Program-made: the position numbers and the translations under genes
The notes under the pieces: generated by a model
The model's input: only the letters and a program-made list of their open reading frames with translations
What the model was told of the DNA's origin: nothing
Database searches by the model: none
Part shown: positions 15,833 through 25,394 of the stretch, piece by piece
How the letters are laid out: every line of letters begins with the position of its first letter
Numbering within the stretch: position 1 is the stretch's first letter
Assembly (NCBI RefSeq): GCF_002080415.1
Contig: NZ_CP020474.1
Span: 2,803,501-2,867,500, forward strand
Length of the DNA stretch: 64,000 nt
Direction of reading: 5' to 3'
Source: Roseovarius mucosus
GTDB taxonomy: Bacteria; Pseudomonadota; Alphaproteobacteria; Rhodobacterales; Rhodobacteraceae

Positions 15833-18800
15833 TCAAGCGCTGCGCGGGCGGCGCAACGCAGTGGCAAGATAGACCAGCACGAGACCAAGCGCGCTGCCCA
15901 ACAGAAAGAGCACCAGCGCAGCGCCCATCGGCGGCAGCGGTATCATCCCCGCCAGCAGCCCCGGCAAATCCCCTGTCACCACGACCCATCCCATCGTCGC
16001 CCCGAACCAGCCCAGCACCATCGCCACCGCTGCCCCCAGCACCCCCTGCAACCCGGCGCGCCGCCCGCGCAATCCCCGCCGAAGCGCGGTCACAGGCCGT
16101 GACAGGTCTTGCCCGATGGCCAAAAGGGCAGGCACCACCAACAGCACCAAAATCATGCCAAAGGCCAAACCGTAAACCAGCGTGATGACCGTAGGTTTCA
16201 GGAATTGCGCCTGTGTGGATCGTTCAAAAAGCAGCGGGGCCAGCCCCAGAACCGTCGTCAGCGTGGTCAGCACCACCGCGCGCAGCCGGTCGGCGGTGCC
16301 CTCGATAATCGCCGGGATCAGCCCGCGCGTCTTGGCATGCTCGTCTATCGACGTGACCAAAACGATGGAATCGTTGATGATGATGCCCGTCATGCCCAGC
16401 AATCCCACCACTGTGAACATCGACAGCGGCACGTCCCATTGCGCATGGCCCCAGATCGTGCCCACCAGACCAAAGGGGATGATCGCCATCACCACCATGG
16501 GCCGGGTCCAACTGGCAAAGACCAGCGAGAGCACCAGATACACCCCCAAAAGGGTTGCCATCAGCCCCAGCCGCGCATCGGCCATGAATTCATTTTCTTG
16601 CTCATTCAGCCCCGCCAGCCGGTATTCCACCTGATAGCGCGCCGCGACATCGGGCAGGATTTCCGCCTCCAGCGCGCGGGAAATCTCGGCGGCGCGCGCG
16701 GGGTCATCCTCGGAGATATCGCCCGTCACCGTCACCAGCCGTAGGCCGTTTTCCCGCCGGACCGAGGCAAAGCCGGTGCGCGCCTCAACGCTGACCACAT
16801 CGACCAGCGGCACATATTGCCCGCCCGGCGTGCGCAATTGCATCCGCTCCAGAAAATCGGCGGTCAACTCGCCCTCGGGCAGTTCAACCCGCACCTCTGC
16901 CGACCGTGGCCCGTCCGGGTAGGTGGCGGCCTCGATCCCGCTCACCCGGTTGCGCAGGGTTTGCCCCAAATCGTCGATGGTAAAGCCAAGCGCGGACCCC
17001 TGCGGTGTCAGGTCCAAAATCAACTCGGCCTTGTCATAGGCGAGCGAATCCTCCAGCCCCGACACCTCCGGATACCGCGCCAATGCCGCCTTCAGCGCTT
17101 CGGCGGCGGATTTGAGCTGCTCCGCCTCCGCGCCATAAAGCTGGATATCCAGCGCATCGCCCCCCGGCCCCGCCCGCGATCCGCGAAAGCTCAGCGTTTC
17201 GGTCAGGGGATGCTGCACCACCCGCTCTTGCAGATCGGCGACAAAGGCGAAACTGGAATAGGGCCGCAGATCGGCATCAATCAACTCGATGGAAATCCCC
17301 CCCTGCAAATCCGCCTCGCGCGTGTCCGACCCCGAAAGCCCGCGCCCCGCAGCGCCGCCCAATTGCGCTACCACATAGGCAAGCGGGTTTGCCCCATGCT
17401 CGGCCTCATACTCCGCGCCCAACTCCTCGGCGGCGCGCTGCAACGCGCGCATCTGTGCCAGCGTATCCTCGCGCGTGGCCCCCGGCAGCATGGCAAAATT
17501 GCCCGTGACACTGCCCTGCTCGGGCGCGTTGAAAAACCGCCATGTCACATCGCCGCGCACGAAACTCGCCACTTGCGTGGCCAACAGCAGTACCGCCGCC
17601 GCCAACACCGCATAGCGGCCCCGGATCACCCAGCCAATGAGGGGGCGAAAGGCACGGTCGCGAAACACGCGGAACCCCCGGTTCACCACCCGGCTTGGAA
17701 TGTCATACCAATGCTCGCGGGCGGAGTGGGCCAGCGCATGGGCCATATGGTTGGGCAGGATCAGGAAACACTCGATCAGGCTCGCCACCAGCACGGCAAT
17801 CACAGTAAAGGGAATGTCATAGATCAGATCCCCGAACCGCCCGCCAATCACCGCCAGCCCGAAAAACGCAATCAGCGTGGTCAGCGTGGCGGCAAAGACC
17901 GGCAGCGCCATGCGCGCGGCGGCACGCTCCGCCGCAACCATCGGCGGCTCGCGCAGGCGACGATGCCGCGCATCGGCATGTTCGCCCACCACGATGGCAT
18001 CATCCACCACGATCCCCAGCGTGATGATCAAGGCGAACAGCGAAATCATGTTGAGCGTCAGACCGGCCGCGTACATGAACGCCATCGCCGCCAGCATCGC
18101 CACCGGAATCCCCGCCGCCACCCAGAATGCGGTGCGGGCATTGAGGAACAAAAACAGCAGCCCCACCACCAGCGCCAAACCCGTCAGCGCATTTTCCACC
18201 AGCATCGCAATCCGGCCGGAAATCGCCTCGGCCCGCGTGCGGATCAGGTCGATGCTCACGCCCTCGGGCAGGGTGTCGGCCATGCGGTCAGCCACCCGCT
18301 GCACCTCGGCCTGAATATCGAGCGCATCGCCCCGCGCAGAGCGGTCCACCCGCACGCTCATCGCCGGGGCCTCGCCCACATAATAGGCCAGTGCCCGCGT
18401 CGCGCCCTCAACCCGCACCCGGCCCACATCGCCCACTGTCAGCGCGCTGCCATCGGGGGCAATCCGCAGGGTGATCGCGGCAATATCGCGGGCGCTGCGT
18501 TTCTGCGTGCCGGTGCGCAGGCGCGTATTGGCCCCGGTCATATCCCCTGCCGGATCGGTGGTGATCTCGGCGGCGATAGCGGCGGCAATCTCGGCCATGG
18601 TGATGTCGTGGGCAATCAACGCTTGCCCCGGCACCTCGATCACCGTTTCAGGGGCCGCGACGCCCTCGATCGTGGTGCGGGTCACGCCCGCATCGAACAG
18701 GCGCGTGACCAGCTCATCCGCCAGCCGCGCCAGTTGCTCGGTGCCGACCGGCCCGGTGATCACCACATCCGTCACCTGATCGCGCCATGCCCCGCGTCGG

Positions 18801-19183
18801 ACCACCGGCTCATCGGCCTCTTCGGGCAGGGTGGTGATGATATCAAGCGCGGCCTGCACCTCATCCGCCGCGCGGCCCATATCCCAGCCCGGCTCGAATT
18901 CCAGCGTGACCAGCGCGCTATTCTCACGGCTGAGCGAAGTGGCCGCTTCGACCCCCTCAACCGCCAACAGCGCCGGTTCCAGCACCTGCACGATGCCGCC
19001 GTCCACATCTTCGGCGCTTGCCCCCTCCCATGCGACCGACACGCTTACATTGTCGATCACCACATCGGGAAAGAACTGCGCCCGCATTTTCGGCAAGGCC
19101 ATCAGCCCCAAGGCCACCATCAGCACCAACAACAGATTGGCCGCCGTCCGGTGCCGCGTGAACCATGAAATCAGCCCCGCCAT
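15833..19183 (-). CDS. RND-family efflux permease (AcrB/HAE1-like) with C-terminal extension
   Basis: The product has 1116 residues. It has the RND plan of an N-terminal helix (residues 15-30), two large periplasmic loops and clustered membrane helices. The TM4 proton-relay signature GIVVDDAIVVGEH keeps both aspartates. It drives proton-coupled export with the adaptor encoded just upstream. Typical HAE1 permeases have about 1030-1050 residues. Here about 80 extra C-terminal residues after VVPALLAIGQDLSRP hold two more hydrophobic segments. No outer-membrane channel gene is adjacent, so a shared TolC is likely. Confidence 0.93.
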   Translation of the reverse strand: MAGLISWFTRHRTAANLLLVLMVALGLMALPKMRAQFFPDVVIDNVSVSVAWEGASAEDVDGGIVQVLEPALLAVEGVEAATSLSRENSALVTLEFEPGWDMGRAADEVQAALDIITTLPEEADEPVVRRGAWRDQVTDVVITGPVGTEQLARLADELVTRLFDAGVTRTTIEGVAAPETVIEVPGQALIAHDITMAEIAAAIAAEITTDPAGDMTGANTRLRTGTQKRSARDIAAITLRIAPDGSALTVGDVGRVRVEGATRALAYYVGEAPAMSVRVDRSARGDALDIQAEVQRVADRMADTLPEGVSIDLIRTRAEAISGRIAMLVENALTGLALVVGLLFLFLNARTAFWVAAGIPVAMLAAMAFMYAAGLTLNMISLFALIITLGIVVDDAIVVGEHADARHRRLREPPMVAAERAAARMALPVFAATLTTLIAFFGLAVIGGRFGDLIYDIPFTVIAVLVASLIECFLILPNHMAHALAHSAREHWYDIPSRVVNRGFRVFRDRAFRPLIGWVIRGRYAVLAAAVLLLATQVASFVRGDVTWRFFNAPEQGSVTGNFAMLPGATREDTLAQMRALQRAAEELGAEYEAEHGANPLAYVVAQLGGAAGRGLSGSDTREADLQGGISIELIDADLRPYSSFAFVADLQERVVQHPLTETLSFRGSRAGPGGDALDIQLYGAEAEQLKSAAEALKAALARYPEVSGLEDSLAYDKAELILDLTPQGSALGFTIDDLGQTLRNRVSGIEAATYPDGPRSAEVRVELPEGELTADFLERMQLRTPGGQYVPLVDVVSVEARTGFASVRRENGLRLVTVTGDISEDDPARAAEISRALEAEILPDVAARYQVEYRLAGLNEQENEFMADARLGLMATLLGVYLVLSLVFASWTRPMVVMAIIPFGLVGTIWGHAQWDVPLSMFTVVGLLGMTGIIINDSIVLVTSIDEHAKTRGLIPAIIEGTADRLRAVVLTTLTTVLGLAPLLFERSTQAQFLKPTVITLVYGLAFGMILVLLVVPALLAIGQDLSRPVTALRRGLRGRRAGLQGVLGAAVAMVLGWFGATMGWVVVTGDLPGLLAGMIPLPPMGAALVLFLLGSALGLVLVYLATALRRPRSA

Positions 19184-19188
19184 CCCGC

Positions 19189-20640
19189 TCAGCCCCCGAT
19201 GCGGCGTTCCAGCCGTTCCACCGTGCTCAGCGACACCTCGGGCTGTTCCAACTGCGCCAAAAGGCGGCGCTTGGCCTCTTCGGGCATATCGGTGCTGGCC
19301 TCAACATAGGCCCTCAGCCGCGCGCGCCTGTCTGGGCTGAGGGTGACAGTGCCCGCCTCTGGCACGGCCTCGGCGCTCTCCAGCTTGCGCACCTTGATCC
19401 CTGCGCCCAGAACCGGCGTGCGCTCGGCCACCACATCGCGCCCCGCCAATCCCGGCGCCGACACCAGAATGTCATTGCCCTGCCGCCGCAAAAGCGTGAC
19501 CGCCACCGCCTCCAGCCGCTCTTCGGCATCAATCACCAACACCTGCCCATCCGGCCCCAGCGCCGTGGCAGGCAGGCGAATGGCGGCCGCCAACACCGGC
19601 TCCTCGACGCTGACAGTTACAAAATCGCCGGGCTTCATCGCAGGTGCCGTCTCCAGCGTGGCAAAGATCAGCCGCCCGCTTTCGCCCTCGGCCAGCGCCG
19701 CGCCCTGCCGCGTGATCCGCCCCACCGCGTTCAGATTCACCCCGCCGGTATCCAGCGTCACCGTCACCACCGCGTCAATCAACCCGCCGCTCTCATCCAA
19801 AAGCCGCGCATATTGCGCGGTCGAGACGCGAAACGCCACTTCCAGCGCCGTGCCATCCACCAATTGCGCCAGTTGCTCATTGGCCGCCACCAAACGGCCC
19901 GCAACCACGCTCACCTCGCTCAGCGTGCCGGTGAATCCGGCGGTGATCCGCGTCTCGGCCAACCGCCGCTCCGCCTCGGACAGCGCCAGTTCGGCACGCG
20001 CCGTGGCGGTTGCCGCCTGATCTATCCGCGCCTCGGCCAAGGCCAGCGCCTGACGGCTGGCCAGCACCGCCTGACGCGCCTGCACCACGTTGAATTCGGC
20101 GCTCTCCACAGCGGTCAGCGTGCCCACGCCGCGCGCCTCCAGATCACGTTGCCGCGCCAAGGCACGGTCTTGAATATCGGCCTGCTCGCGCCGGGCGGTC
20201 AACTCGTCGCGCGCCAGTTCCAGCGCGCGCGCCGCCTCGCGCGCCTCGGCGCGGGTATCCATCAGGTCGGTGCGTGCCCGCTCCAACGCGCTCTGGGCAT
20301 CGGCGGGATCAATCCGCGCCAGAAACTGCCCGGCGCGCACCATGCCGCCTTCGACAAACTCGGGCGCCAACTCTGTGATCACCCCCGTTGCCTGCGCGCG
20401 AATTTCCAGCGTACGGCGGCTTTCGATCTGGCCAAAGGCGGTCAGGGTGGGCGCGATCTCGGCCTCAACCGCGCGCACCGTGCGCACGGTAAAACTGCGC
20501 TCATTGCGCTCAGGCACCCGCACCTCGCGTGCCATACGCTCTTGCACCGCGCTGACAACGGTCTGTCCGGCATAGGCCAGCAGGCCCAAGGTGAGCGAGA
20601 CCAGAAAGAGCCCGATCAGCCCTTGACGCAAAAACCGCAT
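19189..20640 (-). CDS. RND efflux periplasmic adaptor (HlyD/AcrA-like)
   Basis: The product has 483 residues. A membrane anchor (residues 5-25) is followed by a lipoyl half-motif (AQATGVITELAPEFVEGG), a long alanine/arginine-rich helical hairpin (about residues 110-220), then beta-barrel and membrane-proximal domains. It bridges the permease to an outer-membrane channel. ATG 20640 is preferred over TTG 20649 because AGAGG is correctly spaced. It extends about 80 residues beyond the usual end with a charged helical tail (MPEEAKRRLLAQLEQPEVS). It lies 5 bases before the permease gene. Confidence 0.92.
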   Translation of the reverse strand: MRFLRQGLIGLFLVSLTLGLLAYAGQTVVSAVQERMAREVRVPERNERSFTVRTVRAVEAEIAPTLTAFGQIESRRTLEIRAQATGVITELAPEFVEGGMVRAGQFLARIDPADAQSALERARTDLMDTRAEAREAARALELARDELTARREQADIQDRALARQRDLEARGVGTLTAVESAEFNVVQARQAVLASRQALALAEARIDQAATATARAELALSEAERRLAETRITAGFTGTLSEVSVVAGRLVAANEQLAQLVDGTALEVAFRVSTAQYARLLDESGGLIDAVVTVTLDTGGVNLNAVGRITRQGAALAEGESGRLIFATLETAPAMKPGDFVTVSVEEPVLAAAIRLPATALGPDGQVLVIDAEERLEAVAVTLLRRQGNDILVSAPGLAGRDVVAERTPVLGAGIKVRKLESAEAVPEAGTVTLSPDRRARLRAYVEASTDMPEEAKRRLLAQLEQPEVSLSTVERLERRIGG

Positions 20641-20745
20641 AGTGCGCAACCTCTTGAACCGGCCCTGCAGACGGGCTGACCCCTGTAATGTAACCCCGAC
20701 CTACAGAATGCCAAGCCGGGCGCACAGGTCATACGCCGCCGCCCG

Positions 20746-21288
20746 TCACTTCCGGCGCTTATGCTCGTCAAGTCGCGGCATGATCTCCACAAAATTGCAG
20801 GGCCGATGCCGATAATCGAGCTGATATTTCAGGATTTCGTCCCAGGCATCCCGGCACGCCCCCGGGCTTCCGGGCAGCGCAAACAAATACGTGCCCCCCG
20901 CCACGCCTCCCGTGGCGCGGCTCTGCACCGCAGAGGTGCCGATCTTCTGCATCGACACAATGGTAAAGACCGTGCCAAAGGCGTCTATTTCCTTCTCATA
21001 GACATCGCGATGCGCCTCAACCGTCACATCGCGCCCCGTCAGACCCGTGCCGCCCGTTGAAATCACCACATCAACCTCAGGATCGGCAATCCATTCGCGC
21101 AATTGCTCGGCCACCTGATCCCGCTCATCGCGCACGATCATGCGATCCGCGAGGATATGCCCCGCCTCCTCGATCCGCGCGACCAACGTATCGCCCGAGC
21201 GATCATCAGACATATCGCGGCTGTCCGATACGGTCAGAACCGCGATACGGACAGGGATGAACTCCTTGCTCTCGTCAATACGGGACAT
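20746..21288 (-). CDS. moaB: Molybdenum cofactor biosynthesis protein B
   Basis: The product has 180 residues of the MoaB/MogA fold. VRIAVLTVSDSRDMSDDRSG starts the fold; STGGTGLTGRDVT and FALPGSPGACRDAWDEIL are its nucleotide/molybdopterin-binding motifs. It adenylates molybdopterin before molybdenum insertion, in the cytosol. ATG 21288 is chosen over longer forms because GGAG precedes it. It is 4 bases downstream of the LysE-type gene. It fits functionally with modABC at 2.5-5.1 kb, though it is not linked to it. Confidence 0.94.
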   Translation of the reverse strand: MSRIDESKEFIPVRIAVLTVSDSRDMSDDRSGDTLVARIEEAGHILADRMIVRDERDQVAEQLREWIADPEVDVVISTGGTGLTGRDVTVEAHRDVYEKEIDAFGTVFTIVSMQKIGTSAVQSRATGGVAGGTYLFALPGSPGACRDAWDEILKYQLDYRHRPCNFVEIMPRLDEHKRRK

Positions 21289-21292
21289 GGGA

Positions 21293-21913
21293 TCAACTCC
21301 TTTGCATGAACGCGAGGCGCGCGGCCAACGCCGCAAAGATGGTGGCCGAGGCAAGGCCCAGCCCGCGCGTGAACCTCGGCGAGGTGGCCAATCGACGCCC
21401 CAACCCTCCGGCAAAAACCCCGACCGCGCCATTGATCACAAACCCGCCCACCGCAAGGATCAGACCAAAGATCAGAAACTGCGGCAGGATCGCGCGCGCC
21501 GGGTCGATGAATTGCGGCACAAAGGCCAGCACAAAAAGAATGACCTTGGGATTGAGCAGGTTCACCAGCATCCCCTCTCGAAAGGCGCGGGCCACGCCCA
21601 AAGCAGGCGCATCCGGGCGCATCGGCCCCATCCGCAGCGCGCCCCAAGCCAGCCACAAGAGATAGCCCACCCCCAGCCAGCGAATAATGTCGAGCAGAAC
21701 CGGCAAGGCGGCAATCGCGGCGGCCAACCCCAGCCCCGCAAGGGTCACATGTACTATGCCCCCCGCCGAAATCCCGGCACTTGCCGCCAGCGCCGAACGT
21801 GGCCCCGACCGCAACCCAAGACCGAGGCAGAACATCATATCCGCCCCCGGCGTAAGGTTCAGCGCAAGACCCGCCGGGATGAACGCCAAAAGGGTCAAAG
21901 GATCGACGATCAC
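21293..21913 (-). CDS. LysE/RhtB-family amino acid exporter
   Basis: The product has 206 residues with about six membrane helices. LALNLTPGADMMFCLGLGLR near residue 15 and GMLVNLLNPKVILFVLAFVPQF near residue 105 are LysE/RhtB signatures. It exports amino acids or their derivatives; the substrate is unknown. It starts with GTG at 21913, overlapping the UDG stop (GTGA). Earlier in-frame starts would lie inside the UDG gene and lack family similarity. Confidence 0.88.
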   Translation of the reverse strand: MIVDPLTLLAFIPAGLALNLTPGADMMFCLGLGLRSGPRSALAASAGISAGGIVHVTLAGLGLAAAIAALPVLLDIIRWLGVGYLLWLAWGALRMGPMRPDAPALGVARAFREGMLVNLLNPKVILFVLAFVPQFIDPARAILPQFLIFGLILAVGGFVINGAVGVFAGGLGRRLATSPRFTRGLGLASATIFAALAARLAFMQRS

Positions 21914-22713
21914 GCGCCCGCCTCCCGCAACCGCGCCTTGAGTGCCAATAAATCCGCCCAGGCCTCGCGCTTGGCCGCAGGGTTGCGCAAGAGATAGGCC
22001 GGGTGAAACATCGGCAAGGCCGGTTTGCCATAGGCCTCGGCCCACTGCCCGCGCAGCCGTGTGATCCCGCGTTGGCCCAATCCCGCCTCACAACTGATAT
22101 TGCCCATCAGCACGATCACCGCCGGATTCACCAATCCCACATGCCGCGCCACAAAGGGCCGCATCATGGCGATTTCCTCTGCGTTCGGATCGCGGTTCTG
22201 GGGGGGGCGCCACGGCAGAACATTGGTGATATAGACCGCGTCTTGTGGCGCTTGCGCCCCACGGCTCAGCCCAATCGCCTGCACCATCCGGTCCAGCAAT
22301 TGCCCCGCCCGACCGACAAAGGGCTTGCCCTGCTGATCCTCATCTCGCCCCGGCGCTTCACCGATGATCATCACCCGCGCCGCAGGATTGCCATCGCCGA
22401 ACACCAGATTGCGCGCCCCGCGCCGCAGGTCGCAATGCGGGTAGGCCCCAAGGGCCGCGCGCAGCCCCTCCAAATCCATGGCCGCCGCCGCTGCTGCGCG
22501 CGCAACCTCTACCGGATCAACGCCCGCGCCTAGGCTTGGCGCTGTCAGCGCGGCGGGTTTGACCTCTGTCTTGGGCACCACCGCAGGCTTTGCGACTTTC
22601 TCGGGCAGCTCATACCGATTGATGGGCGCATCGCCAATCGCCTCGGTCGCGCCAAGCTCGATCTGCCAGATCAGACTGGCCAAGGCATCATGGGGGCTGA
22701 GCATCGATTCCAT
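21910..22713 (-). CDS. Uracil-DNA glycosylase, family-4-like, without Fe-S cysteines
   Basis: The product has 267 residues. The catalytic region has [20 protein letters not shown] (residues 118-137) and [14 protein letters not shown] (163-176), and the HPAYLL motif is at 237-242, all family-4 UDG signatures. Residues 35-80 are a proline/alanine-rich linker. Only C94 and C208 are present, so the four-cysteine iron-sulfur site of classical family 4 cannot form. It removes uracil from DNA in base excision repair. ATG 22713 gives the natural [19 protein letters not shown] start. Confidence 0.9.
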   Translation of the reverse strand: MESMLSPHDALASLIWQIELGATEAIGDAPINRYELPEKVAKPAVVPKTEVKPAALTAPSLGAGVDPVEVARAAAAAAMDLEGLRAALGAYPHCDLRRGARNLVFGDGNPAARVMIIGEAPGRDEDQQGKPFVGRAGQLLDRMVQAIGLSRGAQAPQDAVYITNVLPWRPPQNRDPNAEEIAMMRPFVARHVGLVNPAVIVLMGNISCEAGLGQRGITRLRGQWAEAYGKPALPMFHPAYLLRNPAAKREAWADLLALKARLREAGA

Positions 22714-22892
22714 GCGCCAGACGCTACCCCGTGGCGCGCCCCGGTGAAAGAGCCATGATCGCGCAGCTTCGGCCCGTCGGGAATTTGAGTATCTGCAGAA
22801 CGATGAAAGGCAATCACCTGCGCGCAATCCGCGCCTTGCCCTGCGACACCTGCGGTCTTACAAAGCAGGGCGGAACGGCTCTGGAGGGCGGC

Positions 22893-23837
22893 ATGACATT
22901 TCCACACGCGCATCTTCTGGGGATCGAGCCGCTATCCCCGGCGGATATCACCGCGATCCTTGATCTGGCCGAGGAATACGTGACCCTCAACCGCAGCGCC
23001 ACCAAACATGGCGATGCCTTGGCGGGGCTCACGCAGATCAATATGTTCTTCGAGAATTCCACCCGCACACAGGCCAGTTTTGAGCTGGCAGGCAAGCGCC
23101 TTGGCGCGGATGTGATGAACATGGCGATGCAGGCCTCCAGCCTCAAAAAGGGCGAAACCCTGATTGATACCGCCCTCACGCTCAACGCCATGCACCCCGA
23201 TCTTCTGGTGGTGCGCCATCCCCATTCCGGCGCGGTCGACCTCTTGGCGCAAAAGGTGCGCTGCGCGGTGCTCAATGCGGGCGACGGGCGGCATGAACAC
23301 CCCACTCAGGCGCTCTTGGATGCGTTGACGATCCGCCGCGCCAAAGGGCGGTTGCACCGGCTGACCATCGCCATCTGCGGCGACATCGCGCATAGCCGCG
23401 TCGCGCGCTCGAATATCCTGTTGCTGGGCCGGATGGAAAACCGCGTCCGCCTCATCGGCCCGCCCACGCTCATGCCCGCTGGCATCGACGCCTTTGGCGT
23501 CGAAGTCTATGACGACATGCGCCGCGGGCTAGAGGGCGCTGATGTGGTGATGATGCTGAGGCTGCAAAAGGAACGCATGGATGGCGGCTTTATCCCGTCA
23601 GAGCGCGAATATTACCACCGCTACGGGCTCGATGCCGAGAAACTGGCCCATGCCAAGCCCGACGCCATCGTCATGCATCCCGGCCCGATGAATCGCGGCG
23701 TTGAAATCGACGGCGAGATTGCCGATGACATCAACCGCTCGGTCATTCAGGATCAGGTCGAGATGGGCGTCGCCGTGCGCATGGCCGCGATGGACCTTCT
23801 GGCGCGCAACCTGCGCGCCCGCCGGGCGGCGGCATGA
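22893..23837 (+). CDS. pyrB: Aspartate carbamoyltransferase catalytic subunit
   Basis: The product has 314 residues. [20 protein letters not shown] is the carbamoyl-phosphate site, and [12 protein letters not shown] and [13 protein letters not shown] complete the ATCase signatures. It makes carbamoyl-aspartate in pyrimidine synthesis. ATG 22893 is preceded by GGAGGG. No pyrI regulatory subunit is present. It heads an operon with four small genes, a dihydroorotase homologue and plsY; in other bacteria such a degenerate homologue binds PyrB to form the holoenzyme. Confidence 0.96.
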   Translation: MTFPHAHLLGIEPLSPADITAILDLAEEYVTLNRSATKHGDALAGLTQINMFFENSTRTQASFELAGKRLGADVMNMAMQASSLKKGETLIDTALTLNAMHPDLLVVRHPHSGAVDLLAQKVRCAVLNAGDGRHEHPTQALLDALTIRRAKGRLHRLTIAICGDIAHSRVARSNILLLGRMENRVRLIGPPTLMPAGIDAFGVEVYDDMRRGLEGADVVMMLRLQKERMDGGFIPSEREYYHRYGLDAEKLAHAKPDAIVMHPGPMNRGVEIDGEIADDINRSVIQDQVEMGVAVRMAAMDLLARNLRARRAAA

Positions 23838-24364
23838 GCACGGTTCTGCGCATCCCCGCCGGTGAGGCGCATGTCGTGCGCCTCTTTGCCGTGGACGAGG
23901 ATCGCGCCAACCCCCATGCCGATGATGCCATCCTTGCCGCGCTGGGCGCAGGCCCGCTCAAGACGTCGGAAATCGAGCTTTTCGATCTGGCGGATCTGCA
24001 AGGCATGACGCTCACCGATTATCTGGCCGAGGGGCATGGCATCGCCGCCGCTGAACTTTCGCCCATGCAGCCGCAGGTCAATGGCCTGAAGGGTCGCGTG
24101 CTGATCCTGCCCTCACGCGCTTTTGAAGGGCGCGCTCAGGAAATGCGCCCGCATGCCCCCCTGCGCCTTGTTGCGCGCTTTTCCGAAGAGGTGGTGCCGG
24201 TGCGTTTCACCCCCCTGCCTACCGGCAGCGCCGAGGGCCTGCTCACCCCCCGCGCCAATGCCCGCCCGCAGGGTGCGGGGCGGTTGCGGCTCATGGCCTT
24301 TGCCGTGCTGGCGCTCATGGCCATCGGCGCGGCCGTCGCCATTGGCCTTGCGGTGAAACTATGA
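23834..24364 (+). CDS. Hypothetical protein with C-terminal membrane anchor
   Basis: The product has 176 residues, not recognised. Residues 1-150 look soluble, with an acidic first part ([19 protein letters not shown]) and proline-rich stretches. Residues 152-174 form one hydrophobic helix ([20 protein letters not shown]) with a two-residue tail, suggesting tail-anchored topology with the body in the cytosol. Its ATG overlaps the pyrB stop and its stop overlaps the next start (ATGA both times), so it is coupled to pyrB translation. Confidence 0.75.
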   Translation: MSTVLRIPAGEAHVVRLFAVDEDRANPHADDAILAALGAGPLKTSEIELFDLADLQGMTLTDYLAEGHGIAAAELSPMQPQVNGLKGRVLILPSRAFEGRAQEMRPHAPLRLVARFSEEVVPVRFTPLPTGSAEGLLTPRANARPQGAGRLRLMAFAVLALMAIGAAVAIGLAVKL

Positions 24365-24804
24365 GCGAGGGGCTCATTCATTCCATGACCCCCACCACCC
24401 CGCTGGCAGAGGGTGAGCACGTGATCACAAGCTTTCACCCCGACCGTGCCGCCTATCGCCGTGACCACGCTTGGCTTGCGGCGGGGGCCATGGCGCTTGG
24501 CATGGCGATCCTTTGGGCTATTGGCAATCCGCATGTCTGGACCGGGGCCGTGGGCGGGCTTGCCGCGATTGCCGTGCGGGGGTTTTATGTCGCCTCGGAT
24601 GAATTGAAGGCACGCTGGGATCTGACCGACCGGCGGCTCCTTGGCCCCCAAACCCGCGTTGTGCGGCTCTCAGAGATCAAGACGGTCCGGGGCTTGGGCA
24701 GCGCCGTGCAGGTGATCACCGCCACGGGCGACAAGCACCTGATCAAATATCAGGCCGACCGCGCCGGCACCGAGGCGCGGATACGCGCCGCCGCAGGACT
24801 ATAA
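24361..24804 (+). CDS. Small membrane protein with a PH-like domain
   Basis: The product has 147 residues. Two hydrophobic helices (about 38-55 and 60-78) are followed by a beta-rich tail, LTDRRLLGPQTRVVRLSEIK to the end, that resembles the bacterial PH domain family. The arrangement of a membrane hairpin plus a PH-like tail recurs in the gene at 24912-25394. Function is unknown. It is coupled to the previous gene by ATGA overlap. Confidence 0.72.
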   Translation: MSEGLIHSMTPTTPLAEGEHVITSFHPDRAAYRRDHAWLAAGAMALGMAILWAIGNPHVWTGAVGGLAAIAVRGFYVASDELKARWDLTDRRLLGPQTRVVRLSEIKTVRGLGSAVQVITATGDKHLIKYQADRAGTEARIRAAAGL

Positions 24805-24813
24805 GAGGACAGG

Positions 24814-24915
24814 ATGCAGGAACCCAAAGACCCACGCATGTCCGGCAAGATCGCGATGTTGGCCCTTCTGGTGATCGCCGCCCTGACCGTGGTCATGGTC
24901 TGGGTGGCGGGATGA
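24814..24915 (+). CDS. 33-residue single-pass membrane protein
   Basis: A short frame, ATG 24814 to TGA 24915, encodes 33 residues. A charged start (MQEPKDPRMSGK) is followed by a single hydrophobic helix (IAMLALLVIAALTVVMVWVA). AGAGGACAGG precedes the ATG, and its stop overlaps the next ATG (ATGA). The tight spacing on both sides argues that it is translated. Not recognised; it could be a membrane accessory for its two neighbours. Confidence 0.65.
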   Translation: MQEPKDPRMSGKIAMLALLVIAALTVVMVWVAG

Positions 24916-25394
24916 GCGAGGGGTCGCGGTGGGACGCGCATCTTGACCCGCAAGACATCCTCTTGCGCGGGGCCAGCAATTCTTATGTCCCGCCGCTTTG
25001 GCGAACCGCGCTCGAAATCGTGGCTGGCCTGTTTATCCTTTTTCTTGGGTGGCTGTACATTTCGCAGAACGCGCCCGAGCGCCTGGATCGGTTCTGGGGA
25101 AAGACGATGGCGCTTTTTCTTTTCTTCCTGTTCGGCGTGCCCGTCCTCTATCGCCGTATGCGATGGAACGCTGGGCGAGAGTGGGCGATCACGGCATCCG
25201 CCATTCATTTCAACAACCGGCCCAATATTTCCATCGCGGATTTAAGCCATGTCCGTGGATGGGGGCACGACGTTGTCTTGATACGGCCCGATACGGGCTG
25301 GATGAACGTAAGACTGATGAAAGTTGAGAACGCGGCTGAGACGCGCGAATTGCTGCGGGATCTGATCCGCAGTCGAAAGAAAGTAACCGTATGA
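24912..25394 (+). CDS. Small membrane protein with a PH-like tail
   Basis: The product has 160 residues. Two membrane helices (about 32-50 and 65-80) precede a soluble beta-rich region (WAITASAIHFNNRPNISIAD onward). The plan matches that of 24361-24804, suggesting divergent paralogues. It overlaps the next gene's start by 4 bases (ATGA), so is coupled to the dihydroorotase homologue. Function unknown. Confidence 0.72.
   Translation: MSEGSRWDAHLDPQDILLRGASNSYVPPLWRTALEIVAGLFILFLGWLYISQNAPERLDRFWGKTMALFLFFLFGVPVLYRRMRWNAGREWAITASAIHFNNRPNISIADLSHVRGWGHDVVLIRPDTGWMNVRLMKVENAAETRELLRDLIRSRKKVTV

Noticed and set aside
16817..19168. A 783-codon plus-strand frame opposite the RND permease
   Set aside because: Composition is rich in His, Arg, Gln and Pro, as expected for the antisense of a GC-rich gene, and it has no family similarity.
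19165..20679. A 504-codon plus-strand frame opposite the adaptor gene
   Set aside because: Same antisense composition artefact; the minus strand has clear adaptor motifs.
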